Source: DASUGC01 sp035606665 (lineage in GTDB: Bacteria > Acidobacteriota > Vicinamibacteria > Vicinamibacterales > SCN-69-37). From it: a stretch of DNA of 64,000 bases. The translations under genes were made by a program, and so were the position numbers. The notes beneath the pieces are model-generated. The model made no database searches and had not been told where the DNA came from. It saw only the letters and a list, made by a program, of their open reading frames with translations. The DNA is taken from assembly GCA_035606665.1 (NCBI GenBank), contig DATNEY010000054.1, forward strand, positions 74,285 through 138,284, read 5' to 3'. Every line of letters starts with the position of its first letter. Within the stretch, counting starts at the first letter, position 1. Positions 47,045 to 55,667 of the stretch are shown piece after piece.

Positions 47045-49951
47045 CTAGAACGTGTATCGCGTGCTGATGCGGACGACGGTTCCGCCCATGTGATCGGCCG
47101 GCTGTCCAAACCACGGCCCGGTGCTTTGGTAGACCTCGGTCACGGTCTTGGCATCAGCGAAGTTGAACATGTTGAACATCAGATGGAGCCGCTGGGACTT
47201 CCTGATGACGAACTCCTTCTGCACGCGCAGGTTGATGACGTGTGTGGCGGGCAAGTAGTACGTTCCGGCCTTCTCCGCCACAATGAACTGGTTGCCTTGC
47301 ACCAGCGGCGTCGTCCGATTCGGGTCCGCCAACTTCAGGTACTCCTGCGTGACCGTGAAAAAGCGGGCGTAGGGCTCGCCCTTCGAGCCGTTGTACCAGA
47401 CGCCGACCAACAGGCCTTTGCCGAACACGTAGCTGCCCGACGCCTTGAGCGTCCAGCCCGTCGTCAGCGTATCGTTCGAATTCCAGAACACGGTGTTCGG
47501 ATCCTCGGAAAACAGCGACGACAGATCCCGTTTCGTCCAATCGAAACCGCTGGTCAGTTGCCAGTGATCGCTCATTCGTTTCGTGACGCCGAATTCGATG
47601 GTGCTGTAGGTATCGCCGATTGGCTTGTTGGTCAGATAGAAGTCCGTCGTGTCCGGAGGCACGCCGGTCTCCCAGACCGTGATGGTCCGGTCGTCGGCGC
47701 TCCTGATGGCTCCGTCGGGACCAGGATCGAGGGCCAGGACCGCGGTGTAGTTCGAAAACCTGCGAAGCCGGTCATATCTGCCGAACGCGTTCTTCTGCTG
47801 CTTCCGAATGAAATTGACATAGCCGCGCAGGTTGCCGGCAATCTCCTGGTCCACTCCGAACGTGTAGTCATCGGTGTACGAGTCCTTCAGGTTTGGATCG
47901 ACCGTCGCCGGCGTGAGCTGCTGGCCGCCAAAGATCGGCTGAATGGTGGCGACATACGCCGGGGTGATCCGCGTTGCGGCAACCCCTGGCACCGCGGTCA
48001 GGTAGCTCGTATCCCACGCGTACTTCTTCGTGATGAGCTCGATCGGATTCACCAGGTTCGAAATCAACTCCGCCGGATTCGTCGAGTATCTGCCCCAACT
48101 GACCTTCAGGGCTGTCTTCGAGTTGCCGAAAACGTCGTAGATGAGCGCGACTCGTGGGACCAGCGTGTTGAAGGTGACGACGTCGCGCGCCGGCGTGACC
48201 GTCCTGACGGCGAATGGACCGACCTCACAGTCGGTGTCGTCGACGCACGGCTTGTTACCGTCCACGCCGAACCTCTGCTCAGGGTAGGAGCTGCGGTACT
48301 GATCGAAGCGAATGCCGTAATTCAGCGTCAGTTTCGACATGAGCTGAAACTTGTCCTGGAAGAACAGCGCATGGTTCTTGAGGACGTTGACGCTTGACAC
48401 CGGTCCGTTGTCTGTCGAGAACGAGCTTGGCACTCCGTTTGTCGTCGTGATGGTGAAATGGCCGGCGGTTCCGGCCGGCCCCGGTGCGCCGAACCCCGTG
48501 AATCGAGGTGCGTACCACTGGTACATGTAGCCGATCTTCATGTCGTGGCGGTCGGCGTAGAGGTTGAGGTTCGTGTTGTAGTGCACGCGCCGCTCCTCCG
48601 TGTAGCTGGGAGTGCCGTAGGCACCGCTCCGGGCGAACGTGAAATCGTCGATGATCGGCGTTTTGTCGGTGTGCGCCTTGAGCGGGAACTGGGAGGCGAA
48701 AATATTGACCGAGGCGTCCAGCGTCGCGCGGTTACTCAGCACCCGCATGTAGTCAACCTTGCCGATTTCACTCCAGCTGTTCTGAAGGGCCGTCGATTCG
48801 ACAAGGAATGTGGAGGCGCTGATGCCGGAACCGAACCGATGGGGCTGATGCTTCCTGCCCCACTGCGTCATGAACGTCAGCGTGCTCCTGCGGCTCAGTT
48901 GATAGTTCAGCTTGAGGGTGTAATCGTTGGTTTCCGTGGTGAACGGCTGGCCTGGTGTGCCGCCCTGATCCGCCGGCTTGTCGTACATCCTGGTCCTGAA
49001 CGCGGTTTTCTGAGCCCTGATTGAAGTGAAGTACCAGAGCCTGTCCTTCTTGAACGGGCCGCCGAGCTGACCATTGAAGTCGCGGTACAGCAGATAGAGC
49101 TCATCACCGGTGTAGCGTTTGCCGCCGCCCGGCATGACGTCGGCGAAGAACTCGCCGTGGTGTGTGTTGCTTCCGCTCTTGATCACCGTGGTCACCGCGG
49201 CGCCCGCGACGGCAACTTCTGCGGAGTTTGCCGCGGCAGACACTTTCGCTTCAGCCATCGCGCCGTAGTCGAGGTAGGCGCCGACGCCGGCGGAACCGAC
49301 GGTGATGTTGACGCCGTCCACAGTGGTGATTGACTGGCCCGCCAGCCCGTACGCCCGGTATGCTGACTGCGTTCCCGCAGTGTTGCCGCCGACGTCCACG
49401 CGCGGCATCGTGATTCCGGGTGTCTGGGCGAGCAGTGCGAAGATGTCCCGCTGGTTGGGGATGTCGCTCAACATCGCCGCGCCGAAGTTCGTTCCGACTG
49501 TCGCGTTCTTCACATCGACAATTGGAGATCGGCCCGTGACGACCAACGCCTCCCCGAGGTCGGCGAGCTGCATCGTCACGTTCATGGTGATGGTCTTGCC
49601 TACCTCGACCTTCGCGCCCTCGTAGACGACCTTCTTGAACCCGGCCTTCTGATAGGTGACCCGGTACTCACCCGGCGGCAGGAACAACAGGCGATACGAA
49701 CCGTTGGCCTCCGACTGCGCGGTTCGCTGGCCCTGGACCGCCGGCCCTTCCACCGTGATCGAGACGCCAGGCAGAAGCGCATTCGTCGGGTCCACGATCC
49801 TTCCGTAGATGTTGCCGGCGAACTCCTGCGCGGAGGCCTCGATGCCGACGGCCAGGAGAAACGCAGTCAGAACAAAGGACCTCGGGAGTCGTTTCGGGTC
49901 CAGGCGGAAACTTGAGTTGCGCACGGAAACTGGCATTTCCCTTTCTCCCAA
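47045..49951 (-). CDS. TonB-dependent receptor with carboxypeptidase-regulatory N-domain
   Basis: A 968-aa outer-membrane protein: signal segment (~24-42), CarboxypepD_reg domain (~45-130; GNIYGRIVDPTNALLPGVSITVEG, FLPPGEYRVTYQKAGF), TonB plug (~140-265; LSDIPNQRDIFALLAQTPGI, TTVDGVNITVG) and a ~700-residue beta-barrel ending RISTRYTF. ATG 49936 is an alternative start. From SPIVDVKNATVGT onward it is nearly identical in long blocks to the next receptor upstream, but the N-terminal domain differs. TonB/ExbBD-driven uptake of an unknown, probably oligomeric, nutrient. Confidence 0.88.
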   Translation of the reverse strand: MGEREMPVSVRNSSFRLDPKRLPRSFVLTAFLLAVGIEASAQEFAGNIYGRIVDPTNALLPGVSITVEGPAVQGQRTAQSEANGSYRLLFLPPGEYRVTYQKAGFKKVVYEGAKVEVGKTITMNVTMQLADLGEALVVTGRSPIVDVKNATVGTNFGAAMLSDIPNQRDIFALLAQTPGITMPRVDVGGNTAGTQSAYRAYGLAGQSITTVDGVNITVGSAGVGAYLDYGAMAEAKVSAAANSAEVAVAGAAVTTVIKSGSNTHHGEFFADVMPGGGKRYTGDELYLLYRDFNGQLGGPFKKDRLWYFTSIRAQKTAFRTRMYDKPADQGGTPGQPFTTETNDYTLKLNYQLSRRSTLTFMTQWGRKHQPHRFGSGISASTFLVESTALQNSWSEIGKVDYMRVLSNRATLDASVNIFASQFPLKAHTDKTPIIDDFTFARSGAYGTPSYTEERRVHYNTNLNLYADRHDMKIGYMYQWYAPRFTGFGAPGPAGTAGHFTITTTNGVPSSFSTDNGPVSSVNVLKNHALFFQDKFQLMSKLTLNYGIRFDQYRSSYPEQRFGVDGNKPCVDDTDCEVGPFAVRTVTPARDVVTFNTLVPRVALIYDVFGNSKTALKVSWGRYSTNPAELISNLVNPIELITKKYAWDTSYLTAVPGVAATRITPAYVATIQPIFGGQQLTPATVDPNLKDSYTDDYTFGVDQEIAGNLRGYVNFIRKQQKNAFGRYDRLRRFSNYTAVLALDPGPDGAIRSADDRTITVWETGVPPDTTDFYLTNKPIGDTYSTIEFGVTKRMSDHWQLTSGFDWTKRDLSSLFSEDPNTVFWNSNDTLTTGWTLKASGSYVFGKGLLVGVWYNGSKGEPYARFFTVTQEYLKLADPNRTTPLVQGNQFIVAEKAGTYYLPATHVINLRVQKEFVIRKSQRLHLMFNMFNFADAKTVTEVYQSTGPWFGQPADHMGGTVVRISTRYTF

Positions 49952-49979
49952 GAAACGACTCCCGAGGTCTTATACCGCC

Positions 49980-52892
49980 TCAGAAGATGTATCGCATGCT
50001 GAAGCGGACGACGGCGCCGCCCAGGTTGATCGTCGGCTGGTTGAAGTTCGTGCCGGTGGCCTGGTTGACGCCGGTCACGGTCGTGGCGCCGGCGACGTTG
50101 AACAGGTTCAACATCAGGTGAAGCCGCTGCGACCTCTTGATGACGAATTCCTTCTGCACCCGCACGTTGATCACATGGACGGCGGGCAGGTAGTACGAGC
50201 CGGCCTTTTCCGCGATGATGGTCATGTTGCCCTGAACCAGCGGAGTCGTCCGATTCGGATTCGCAAGCTTCAGATTCTGCTCAGTCACCGTGAAAAGCCG
50301 GCCGTAGGGCTCACCCTTCATACCGTTGTACCAAGCACTGATCATCAGACCTCTGCTGAAGAGGTAGCTTCCCGATGCCTTGAGCGTCCAGCCCGTCGTC
50401 TGAGTGTTGTTCGAGTTCCAGAACACGGTGTTCGGATCCTCGGCAAACAGAGACGACAAATCCCGTTTTGTCCAATCGAAGCTGCTGGTGAGCTGCCAGT
50501 GATTGCTCATGCGTTTCGTGACGCCAAATTCGACTGTGCTGTAGGTGTCGCCGATCGGCTTATTGGTCAGGTAGAAGTCGGTCGTGTCCGGAGGCACGCC
50601 GGTTTCCCAGACCGTAATTGTCCGATCGTCGGGTGTCCTGATGGCCCCGTCGGGGCCAGGATCGAGGGCCTGGACCGGAGAGTAGGTTGAAAACGTGCGC
50701 AGCCGGTCATATCGGCCGAACGCGTTCTTCTGCCGCTTCCGGATGAAGTTGGAATACACGCGCAGGTCGCTGGCAACCTCCTGCTCGACTCCGAGCACAT
50801 ATTCATCCGTATATGAGTCCTTCAACTTCGCATCCACGGCCGCCGGCGTCAGCTGCGCGCCGCCAAAGATTGGCTGAAGCGTCGCGACATACGCCGGCGT
50901 GATCCGGGTGGCGGCAACGCCGGGATTCGCCGTCAGGTAGGTGGTGTCCCAGGCGTATTTCCTGGTGATGAGCTCGATCGGATTCACCAGCGAGGAAATC
51001 AGTTCCGCCGGATTCGTCGAGTATCTGCCCCAGCTTCCCTTCAGGGCCGTCTTCGAGTTGCCAAAGAGGTCGTGGATGAGGGCGACTCGCGGAACAAGCG
51101 TGTTGAACGACGCGACGTCGCGCGCCGGCGTGACCGTCTGGACGGCGAACGGACCGGCGTCGCAATCGACATCGTCGTCGCACGGCCGGCCACCCTCCAG
51201 GCCGAACCTCTGCTCAGGATAGGAGCTGTGGTACTGATCGAAACGAATGCCGTAGTTGAGCGTCAGTGTCGACGTGAGCTGAAACCTGTCCTGGAAGAAC
51301 AGCGCATGGTTTTTGAGGACGTTCACGCTTGACATCGGTCCGTTGTCTGTCGAGAACGAGCTGGGCACTCCGTTTGTCGTCGTGATGGTGAAATGACCCG
51401 CGGTACCGGCCGGCCCTGGAGCACCGTAAGACGTAAATCGCGGGGCGTACCAGTGATACATGAAGCCGATCTTCATGTCGTGGTGGTCGGCCAGGATGTT
51501 GAGGTTCGTGTTGTAGTGCCAGCGCCGATCCTCGGTGTAGCTGGGCGTGTTGTAGGCGCCGCTACGGGCGAACGTCACATCATCGATGATTGGCGTCTTG
51601 TCGGTATGCGCCTTGAGCGGGAACTGGGTGGCGAAAATATTGACTGAGGCGTCAAGCGTCGCGCGGCTATTGAGCACTCGCGTCAAATCAACCTTGCCGA
51701 TTTCGCTCCAGCTGTTCTGGAACGCCGTCGATTCGACAACGTATTGATAGGCGCTGACGCCGGAACCGAGCCGATGAGGTTGATGTTTCCTGCCCCATTG
51801 CGTCATGAAGGTCAGGGTGCTCGTGCGGTTGAGGCGATGGTTCAGCTTGAGGGTGTAGTCCGTAGTTTCAGTGGTGAACGGCTGACCTGGTTCGCCGCCT
51901 TGCGCTGCCGGCCTGTCGTACATTCCCGTCTTGAACGCAGTGTGCTGATTGCGGACTGAAAAGAAGTACCAGAACCTGTCCTTGACGAACGGGCCACCGA
52001 GTTGGCCATTGAGGTCTCGATACAGCAAATAGACCTCCGCACCGGTGTAGCGCTTGCCGCCGCCGGGTTTGACGTCGGCGAACAACTCGCCGTGGTGCGT
52101 GTTGCTTCCACTCTTGATCACCGTGGTCACCACGGCGCCCGCGACCGGAACTTCCGCGGAGTTACCCGCTGCGGCGACCTTCGCTTCAGCCATCGCACCG
52201 TAATCGAGATACGCGCCGACGCCGGCGGAACCAACGGTGATGTTGACGCCGTCCACGGTCGTGATCGACTGGCCAGCCAAACCGTACGCCCGGTATGCCG
52301 ACTGCGTGCCCGCAGTGTTGCCGCCGACGTCAGCGCGGGGCATCGTGATACCCGGTGTCTGGGCAAGCAGAGCAAAGATGTCGCGCTGGTTGGGGATGTC
52401 GCTCAACGTGTCAGCGCCGAAGGTCGTTCCGACCGTCGCGTTCTTGACATCGACGATTGGAGAAGCCGAGCCCGGCGGATCTTCGCCCGTGGAGGGCGGG
52501 CGGGCCGACACGGTGACGCTCTCACGGAATTCGGGGCCGACTGGGGCCGTGCTGGCGCCGGTGGCCGCCTGTCCGGGCACTGTCGCAGGCGGAGGCTTTT
52601 GCTCGGAAAAGCGCACGATGAGGAGGGTGCCCCGAGGGCCTGATCGGACCTGCAGGCCATGCGGGCGCAGAATCTCGTCAAGGATCAACCTCGGCTGCGC
52701 CGCCTTCGGCTCGGTGAGGACTTTCATTGTCGGCCGGACAATCCCGGAGCTGAACACGATGTTGAGTCCAGCACGCTGGAGTTCGCGGAGGACGTCACCG
52801 AGCGGACGGCCGGCGTACTTCTGCCCTTCGCTTCTGGCCGGCAACACGGTCGTGCACCAACCGACGAAAAAAAGGACGAACACGGTTCTCAC
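49980..52892 (-). CDS. TonB-dependent receptor with STN signalling domain
   Basis: A 970-aa receptor started at GTG 52892, which overlaps the fecR stop (GTGA). Signal segment FVLFFVGWCTTVLPARS, STN domain (~24-95; RPLGDVLRELQRAGLNIVFSS, LILDEILRPHGLQVRSGPRGTLLIV), a Pro-rich linker, plug and beta-barrel ending RFSMRYIF. An STN domain reports ligand binding to a FecR anti-sigma factor, and both fecR and the sigma gene lie directly upstream. Its plug and barrel are a recent paralogue of the next receptor. Confidence 0.88.
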   Translation of the reverse strand: MRTVFVLFFVGWCTTVLPARSEGQKYAGRPLGDVLRELQRAGLNIVFSSGIVRPTMKVLTEPKAAQPRLILDEILRPHGLQVRSGPRGTLLIVRFSEQKPPPATVPGQAATGASTAPVGPEFRESVTVSARPPSTGEDPPGSASPIVDVKNATVGTTFGADTLSDIPNQRDIFALLAQTPGITMPRADVGGNTAGTQSAYRAYGLAGQSITTVDGVNITVGSAGVGAYLDYGAMAEAKVAAAGNSAEVPVAGAVVTTVIKSGSNTHHGELFADVKPGGGKRYTGAEVYLLYRDLNGQLGGPFVKDRFWYFFSVRNQHTAFKTGMYDRPAAQGGEPGQPFTTETTDYTLKLNHRLNRTSTLTFMTQWGRKHQPHRLGSGVSAYQYVVESTAFQNSWSEIGKVDLTRVLNSRATLDASVNIFATQFPLKAHTDKTPIIDDVTFARSGAYNTPSYTEDRRWHYNTNLNILADHHDMKIGFMYHWYAPRFTSYGAPGPAGTAGHFTITTTNGVPSSFSTDNGPMSSVNVLKNHALFFQDRFQLTSTLTLNYGIRFDQYHSSYPEQRFGLEGGRPCDDDVDCDAGPFAVQTVTPARDVASFNTLVPRVALIHDLFGNSKTALKGSWGRYSTNPAELISSLVNPIELITRKYAWDTTYLTANPGVAATRITPAYVATLQPIFGGAQLTPAAVDAKLKDSYTDEYVLGVEQEVASDLRVYSNFIRKRQKNAFGRYDRLRTFSTYSPVQALDPGPDGAIRTPDDRTITVWETGVPPDTTDFYLTNKPIGDTYSTVEFGVTKRMSNHWQLTSSFDWTKRDLSSLFAEDPNTVFWNSNNTQTTGWTLKASGSYLFSRGLMISAWYNGMKGEPYGRLFTVTEQNLKLANPNRTTPLVQGNMTIIAEKAGSYYLPAVHVINVRVQKEFVIKRSQRLHLMLNLFNVAGATTVTGVNQATGTNFNQPTINLGGAVVRFSMRYIF

Positions 52893-53890
52893 CTGCTGGC
52901 CCCCCGTTCGATCACCACCCGATCGCGATCGATGCGGTAACGGAGCCCGCAGGTCGGCAGGACGACGTCGAGCATTTCGGCGGGCGTCAATCCCCTCAGC
53001 AGGTCCGCTCTGACGTAGACCACGAATTCGCGCGCGACGCCCGAGAATCCTCGGTCGGCGAATGTCACCGTCCACGCACCTTCATGACTCACCCAGTCCA
53101 GGAGCGCGCCCAGGGTCTTTCCCTCTACGGCGAACGGAGGCGCCGCGCGTTCGGCCCATTCCCACTCGCTTCCCGTTACCGCAACGGAACGGCGATTGAT
53201 TGATCGGTCCGATCCGCCCGCCGTTGTGAAGAGTTCTTCGCCGGTGCCCGCCAGGGCGTCCACGCCGTTCGCGTAGGTGACACGCACCTGTCCGTCGCGC
53301 ACCCGAATGCGCATTCCCGCGTCAGATAGCCGAACCTCGAACTGCGTGCCGATGTCACGGACCAGTCCGGCAGGTGTGTGGACGCTGAGCGGCGACGCGC
53401 CAGACTGAGTCGGATGGGCGTCAGCCGAATCCACATATACCGCACCCCGCTCGAGCGTGACGTCGGTTGCCGAGTCCACACGGGCAGTACTCGAGGCGTC
53501 CAGCCTGAGATGCACACCGCTGCTCAGCGTCATGGCCAGCGTGCCGCTGGACGTCGGCACCGTGGAACCTGACATCACCGCGTTGCCCGCGGTAAATGTC
53601 AAGGGCGAGCCCGTGGTGTGGTCAATGTGGGCGACCAGTACCGGTACGGGCGCCGGCTTGCGGATCGGCCCCCAAAACGCAAATACGGAAATAACAGAAG
53701 CCGCGGCAAGTAGTCCGGCTGCCGCGAGCCAGCGGCGGCGTGTCGTTGCCTGGCGAGCGCGGCCGGCGGCGTACTCATCGTGCCAGGCGCCGTGAACCGC
53801 TATGCGCACACGTGCGACCCGTTCAGCTGTGATCGGATCGCTCGTGCCGGCCAACCGCACAAGGCGGGCCACCTGGTCTTCTGATGTCAT
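52889..53890 (-). CDS. fecR: FecR-type anti-sigma regulator
   Basis: A 333-aa inner-membrane protein: cytoplasmic N-terminal domain (~1-50), one TM helix (RRWLAAAGLLAAASVISVFAF, ~52-72), periplasmic FecR domain (~110-235; TLSSGVHLRLDASSTARVDS, VHTPAGLVRDIGTQFEVRLSD) and a C-terminal STN-like module (~262-330; LGALLDWVSHEGAWTVTFADRG, GLTPAEMLDVVLPTCGLRYRI). It should hold the ECF sigma factor and release it on a signal from the STN receptor. Start overlaps the sigma gene stop by four bases. Confidence 0.85.
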   Translation of the reverse strand: MTSEDQVARLVRLAGTSDPITAERVARVRIAVHGAWHDEYAAGRARQATTRRRWLAAAGLLAAASVISVFAFWGPIRKPAPVPVLVAHIDHTTGSPLTFTAGNAVMSGSTVPTSSGTLAMTLSSGVHLRLDASSTARVDSATDVTLERGAVYVDSADAHPTQSGASPLSVHTPAGLVRDIGTQFEVRLSDAGMRIRVRDGQVRVTYANGVDALAGTGEELFTTAGGSDRSINRRSVAVTGSEWEWAERAAPPFAVEGKTLGALLDWVSHEGAWTVTFADRGFSGVAREFVVYVRADLLRGLTPAEMLDVVLPTCGLRYRIDRDRVVIERGASR

Positions 53891-54459
53891 GACTGCTCTC
53901 CCGCGAGCGTTTGAAAACCGTCGCGAAACGCCACCCGGGCGCGCGTCAGCATGGACTCGGCCGCCTTAGCCGTGGACCCCAGCCGTTCGGCGATCTCGGC
54001 AACCGAGAGACCCTCGATGTACTTCCAGGCGAGAACCTCGCCATACGGACGAGGCAGATGATCCAGGGTGAGCCGGACACGGTCGGACAGATCGTGCCGC
54101 TCGAGTTCGGCATGTGGTCCTGCTCCATCGTGCGCGAGTGATTCGAGCTCGGCACGCGTGTCGGGATGATCGTCGAGCGGGAGTGTGACTGGCTGCCGGC
54201 CCGTGCGGGTCCAGTAGGCCGACATCTCGTGGCGGCAGATCGTGCAGAGCCAGGTAAAGAGCGCCGCTTCGCCGCGCCACGAGGCAATCTTCCGCATGGC
54301 GCTAACGAGCGCCGCCTGGACGACGTCCTCGGCGGCGTCTTCGTTGCCAAGCCGCCGAACCGCGAAGCGGAACAGGCGAGGAAAGAACGCATTGAAGAAT
54401 TCATCGAACGCGTGTTCGTCGCCGGATCGCATGCGCTGAATGAGCTCGGTGTCATCCAT
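53887..54459 (-). CDS. ECF-family RNA polymerase sigma factor
   Basis: A 190-aa sigma factor: region 2 (~10-90; AFDEFFNAFFPRLFRFAVRRLGNEDAAEDVVQAAL, FTWLCTICRHEMSAYW) and region 4 helix-turn-helix (~130-180; LPRPYGEVLAWKYIEGLSVAEIAERLGSTAKAAESMLTRAR). First gene of the operon sigma, fecR, STN receptor, receptor, VWA, hydrolase, and probably activates its own promoter in the 300-bp gap upstream. Confidence 0.92.
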   Translation of the reverse strand: MDDTELIQRMRSGDEHAFDEFFNAFFPRLFRFAVRRLGNEDAAEDVVQAALVSAMRKIASWRGEAALFTWLCTICRHEMSAYWTRTGRQPVTLPLDDHPDTRAELESLAHDGAGPHAELERHDLSDRVRLTLDHLPRPYGEVLAWKYIEGLSVAEIAERLGSTAKAAESMLTRARVAFRDGFQTLAGEQS

Positions 54460-54762
54460 ATCGTCGATCCGGAGACGTCATCCCCGGACCCCAGGCTGCC
54501 GCGTCATGCCTATGAGAGGGGTCAGCTGGGCACAATCCTTCGCGGCGAGTCCGCACGAGCGGACGATACGCCAGAAGCCCACCATCGCGCGAAACGCGAT
54601 GGTGGGTGCCTGTCCTTCGCTACCTGCGCAGCGCGGGCGACGTCCCGACTTGCGCTGATGTCGAAGACCCTGAGGTAGTCGCGGATGCTGATACGCCGGC
54701 CGACCCAAGCGGTGCTGTCGATACCGCGGCGGTCGATGCGGCTGGTGAAGAACGGGCGCGCG
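54460..54762. other. Upstream region of the sigma operon with one hairpin
   Basis: Holds no supported gene; a minus-strand frame at 54478-54708 is Arg-rich with no motif. A perfect 12-bp hairpin with a 5-base loop (CGAAA) spans 54578-54606 (arms CCCACCATCGCG and CGCGATGGTGGG) and could end transcription of the small membrane protein gene to its right. I see no clear ECF -35/-10 pair. Confidence 0.45.
54578..54606. terminator. Perfect 12-bp hairpin
   Basis: Arms 54578-54589 and 54595-54606, loop CGAAA. It lies downstream of the minus-strand gene at 54763-54948 and upstream of the sigma gene. No U-tract follows, so its role as a terminator is uncertain. Confidence 0.4.
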
Positions 54763-54948
54763 CTACAGGACGCGGAGGTGTCCGGTGCCGACCAAATAGA
54801 ACCACGTCGCGACCGCGCCGCAGAATGGCAGCCACCAGGGACTCCGCGTTCGTTCGGGTGCCGGTGTCCTGAGGAACACGGCCCACGGAACCCCGAGGAT
54901 CAGGAGAAATGAGAGTGCAGTCAAAACGTCGAGTAAGAACTGGTTCAT
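54763..54948 (-). CDS. Small two-helix membrane protein
   Basis: A 61-aa protein starting MNQFLLDVLTALSFLLILGVPWAVFL, with two hydrophobic segments (~4-26 and ~40-56) joined by a short charged loop (TPAPERTRS). GGAG ribosome site six bases before the ATG. The frame upstream of this start is low-complexity and not used. No known family; function unknown. Confidence 0.6.
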   Translation of the reverse strand: MNQFLLDVLTALSFLLILGVPWAVFLRTPAPERTRSPWWLPFCGAVATWFYLVGTGHLRVL

Positions 54949-55185
54949 GGTCAGCTCCGGCGTGCGCGAGTGAGCAAACCGGGAAGCCGGGAGACATTCA
55001 GGTGCCCCCTGAATAGAAGTCCCACGGCCCCCGGTTCGAGTCGCGGGATCGTCTCTCCGCGCACGTCCCGCCAATGAGCAACAACGAGGCCAGGATCGAT
55101 CTCTCGGGAACCTGTCAGATCTCTGGTTGAGGGTGAACTGAAGTGCCTAGATTGAGGCTCAGTCCAGTCGTAAACTCCTCATCAC
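54949..55185. promoter_or_regulatory. Divergent intergenic region
   Basis: 237-bp gap between the small membrane protein gene (minus) and the TIGR03067 gene (plus), so promoters of both should lie here. A GGTTCGAGTC at about 55033 resembles a tRNA T arm, but no tRNA surrounds it. I see no convincing promoter motif. Confidence 0.3.
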
Positions 55186-55608
55186 ATGAACCGGCTCCTC
55201 GCTCTCGCCATTCTCACTTTCAGCTCCGGTCCTCAGTCCGCGTCACAGCCTTCCGCCCTGCCGGCAGCGTTGCAGGGTTCGTGGACGATCGAGAGCGTCA
55301 ACGGTCAGAAACTCTCGACCCTCGGCCAGAAGTCGTCGATGACCTTCAAGGGCACCACCTATACCGTCACGACCAACGGCCAGGTGAAAGAGAGCGGCAC
55401 ATTCAGGGTAGACACGCGCAAGAAACCAGCCGAGATCGACATGACGATCAACCAGGGCGTCGCCGTGGGCAGCACGCAAATTGGCATCGTGGAGGTCGTC
55501 AATGGCGAGCTGACGCTCAAGACCAACTCGTTCGGTACTCCGAAGCGGCCAACGGAATTCAAATCCGAGCCCTGGTACACCCTCATCGTCGCAAAGAAAG
55601 ACCGCTAG
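55186..55608 (+). CDS. Exported TIGR03067-domain (lipocalin-like) protein
   Basis: A 140-aa protein with an N-terminal export segment (MNRLLALAILTFSSGPQSAS) and a TIGR03067-type domain: LQGSWTIESVNGQKLS at the start, GTFRVDTRKKPAEIDMTINQG in the middle and RPTEFKSEPWYTLIVAKK at the end. This small beta-barrel family is common in Planctomycetes and Acidobacteria; function unknown. Confidence 0.75.
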   Translation: MNRLLALAILTFSSGPQSASQPSALPAALQGSWTIESVNGQKLSTLGQKSSMTFKGTTYTVTTNGQVKESGTFRVDTRKKPAEIDMTINQGVAVGSTQIGIVEVVNGELTLKTNSFGTPKRPTEFKSEPWYTLIVAKKDR

Positions 55609-55667
55609 GCAACGCCGCGGATGCTCGCGATTCAAGCCCGCGCGGCCGGGGCCGATTACTCCGCGTA

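Noticed and set aside
47090..48397. Long plus-strand frame opposite the TonB receptor
   Set aside because: Antisense of receptor barrel; similar shadow appears opposite the paralogue (49809-50690), as expected from duplicated sense sequence.
54478..54708. 76-codon minus-strand frame upstream of the sigma gene
   Set aside because: Arg-rich, no motif, contains the 12-bp hairpin; likely non-coding.
55028..55045. GGTTCGAGTC resembling a tRNA T arm and the tRNA-Leu 3' end
   Set aside because: Only about ten bases match and no acceptor or anticodon stem surrounds it; not a tRNA and not a convincing attachment site.
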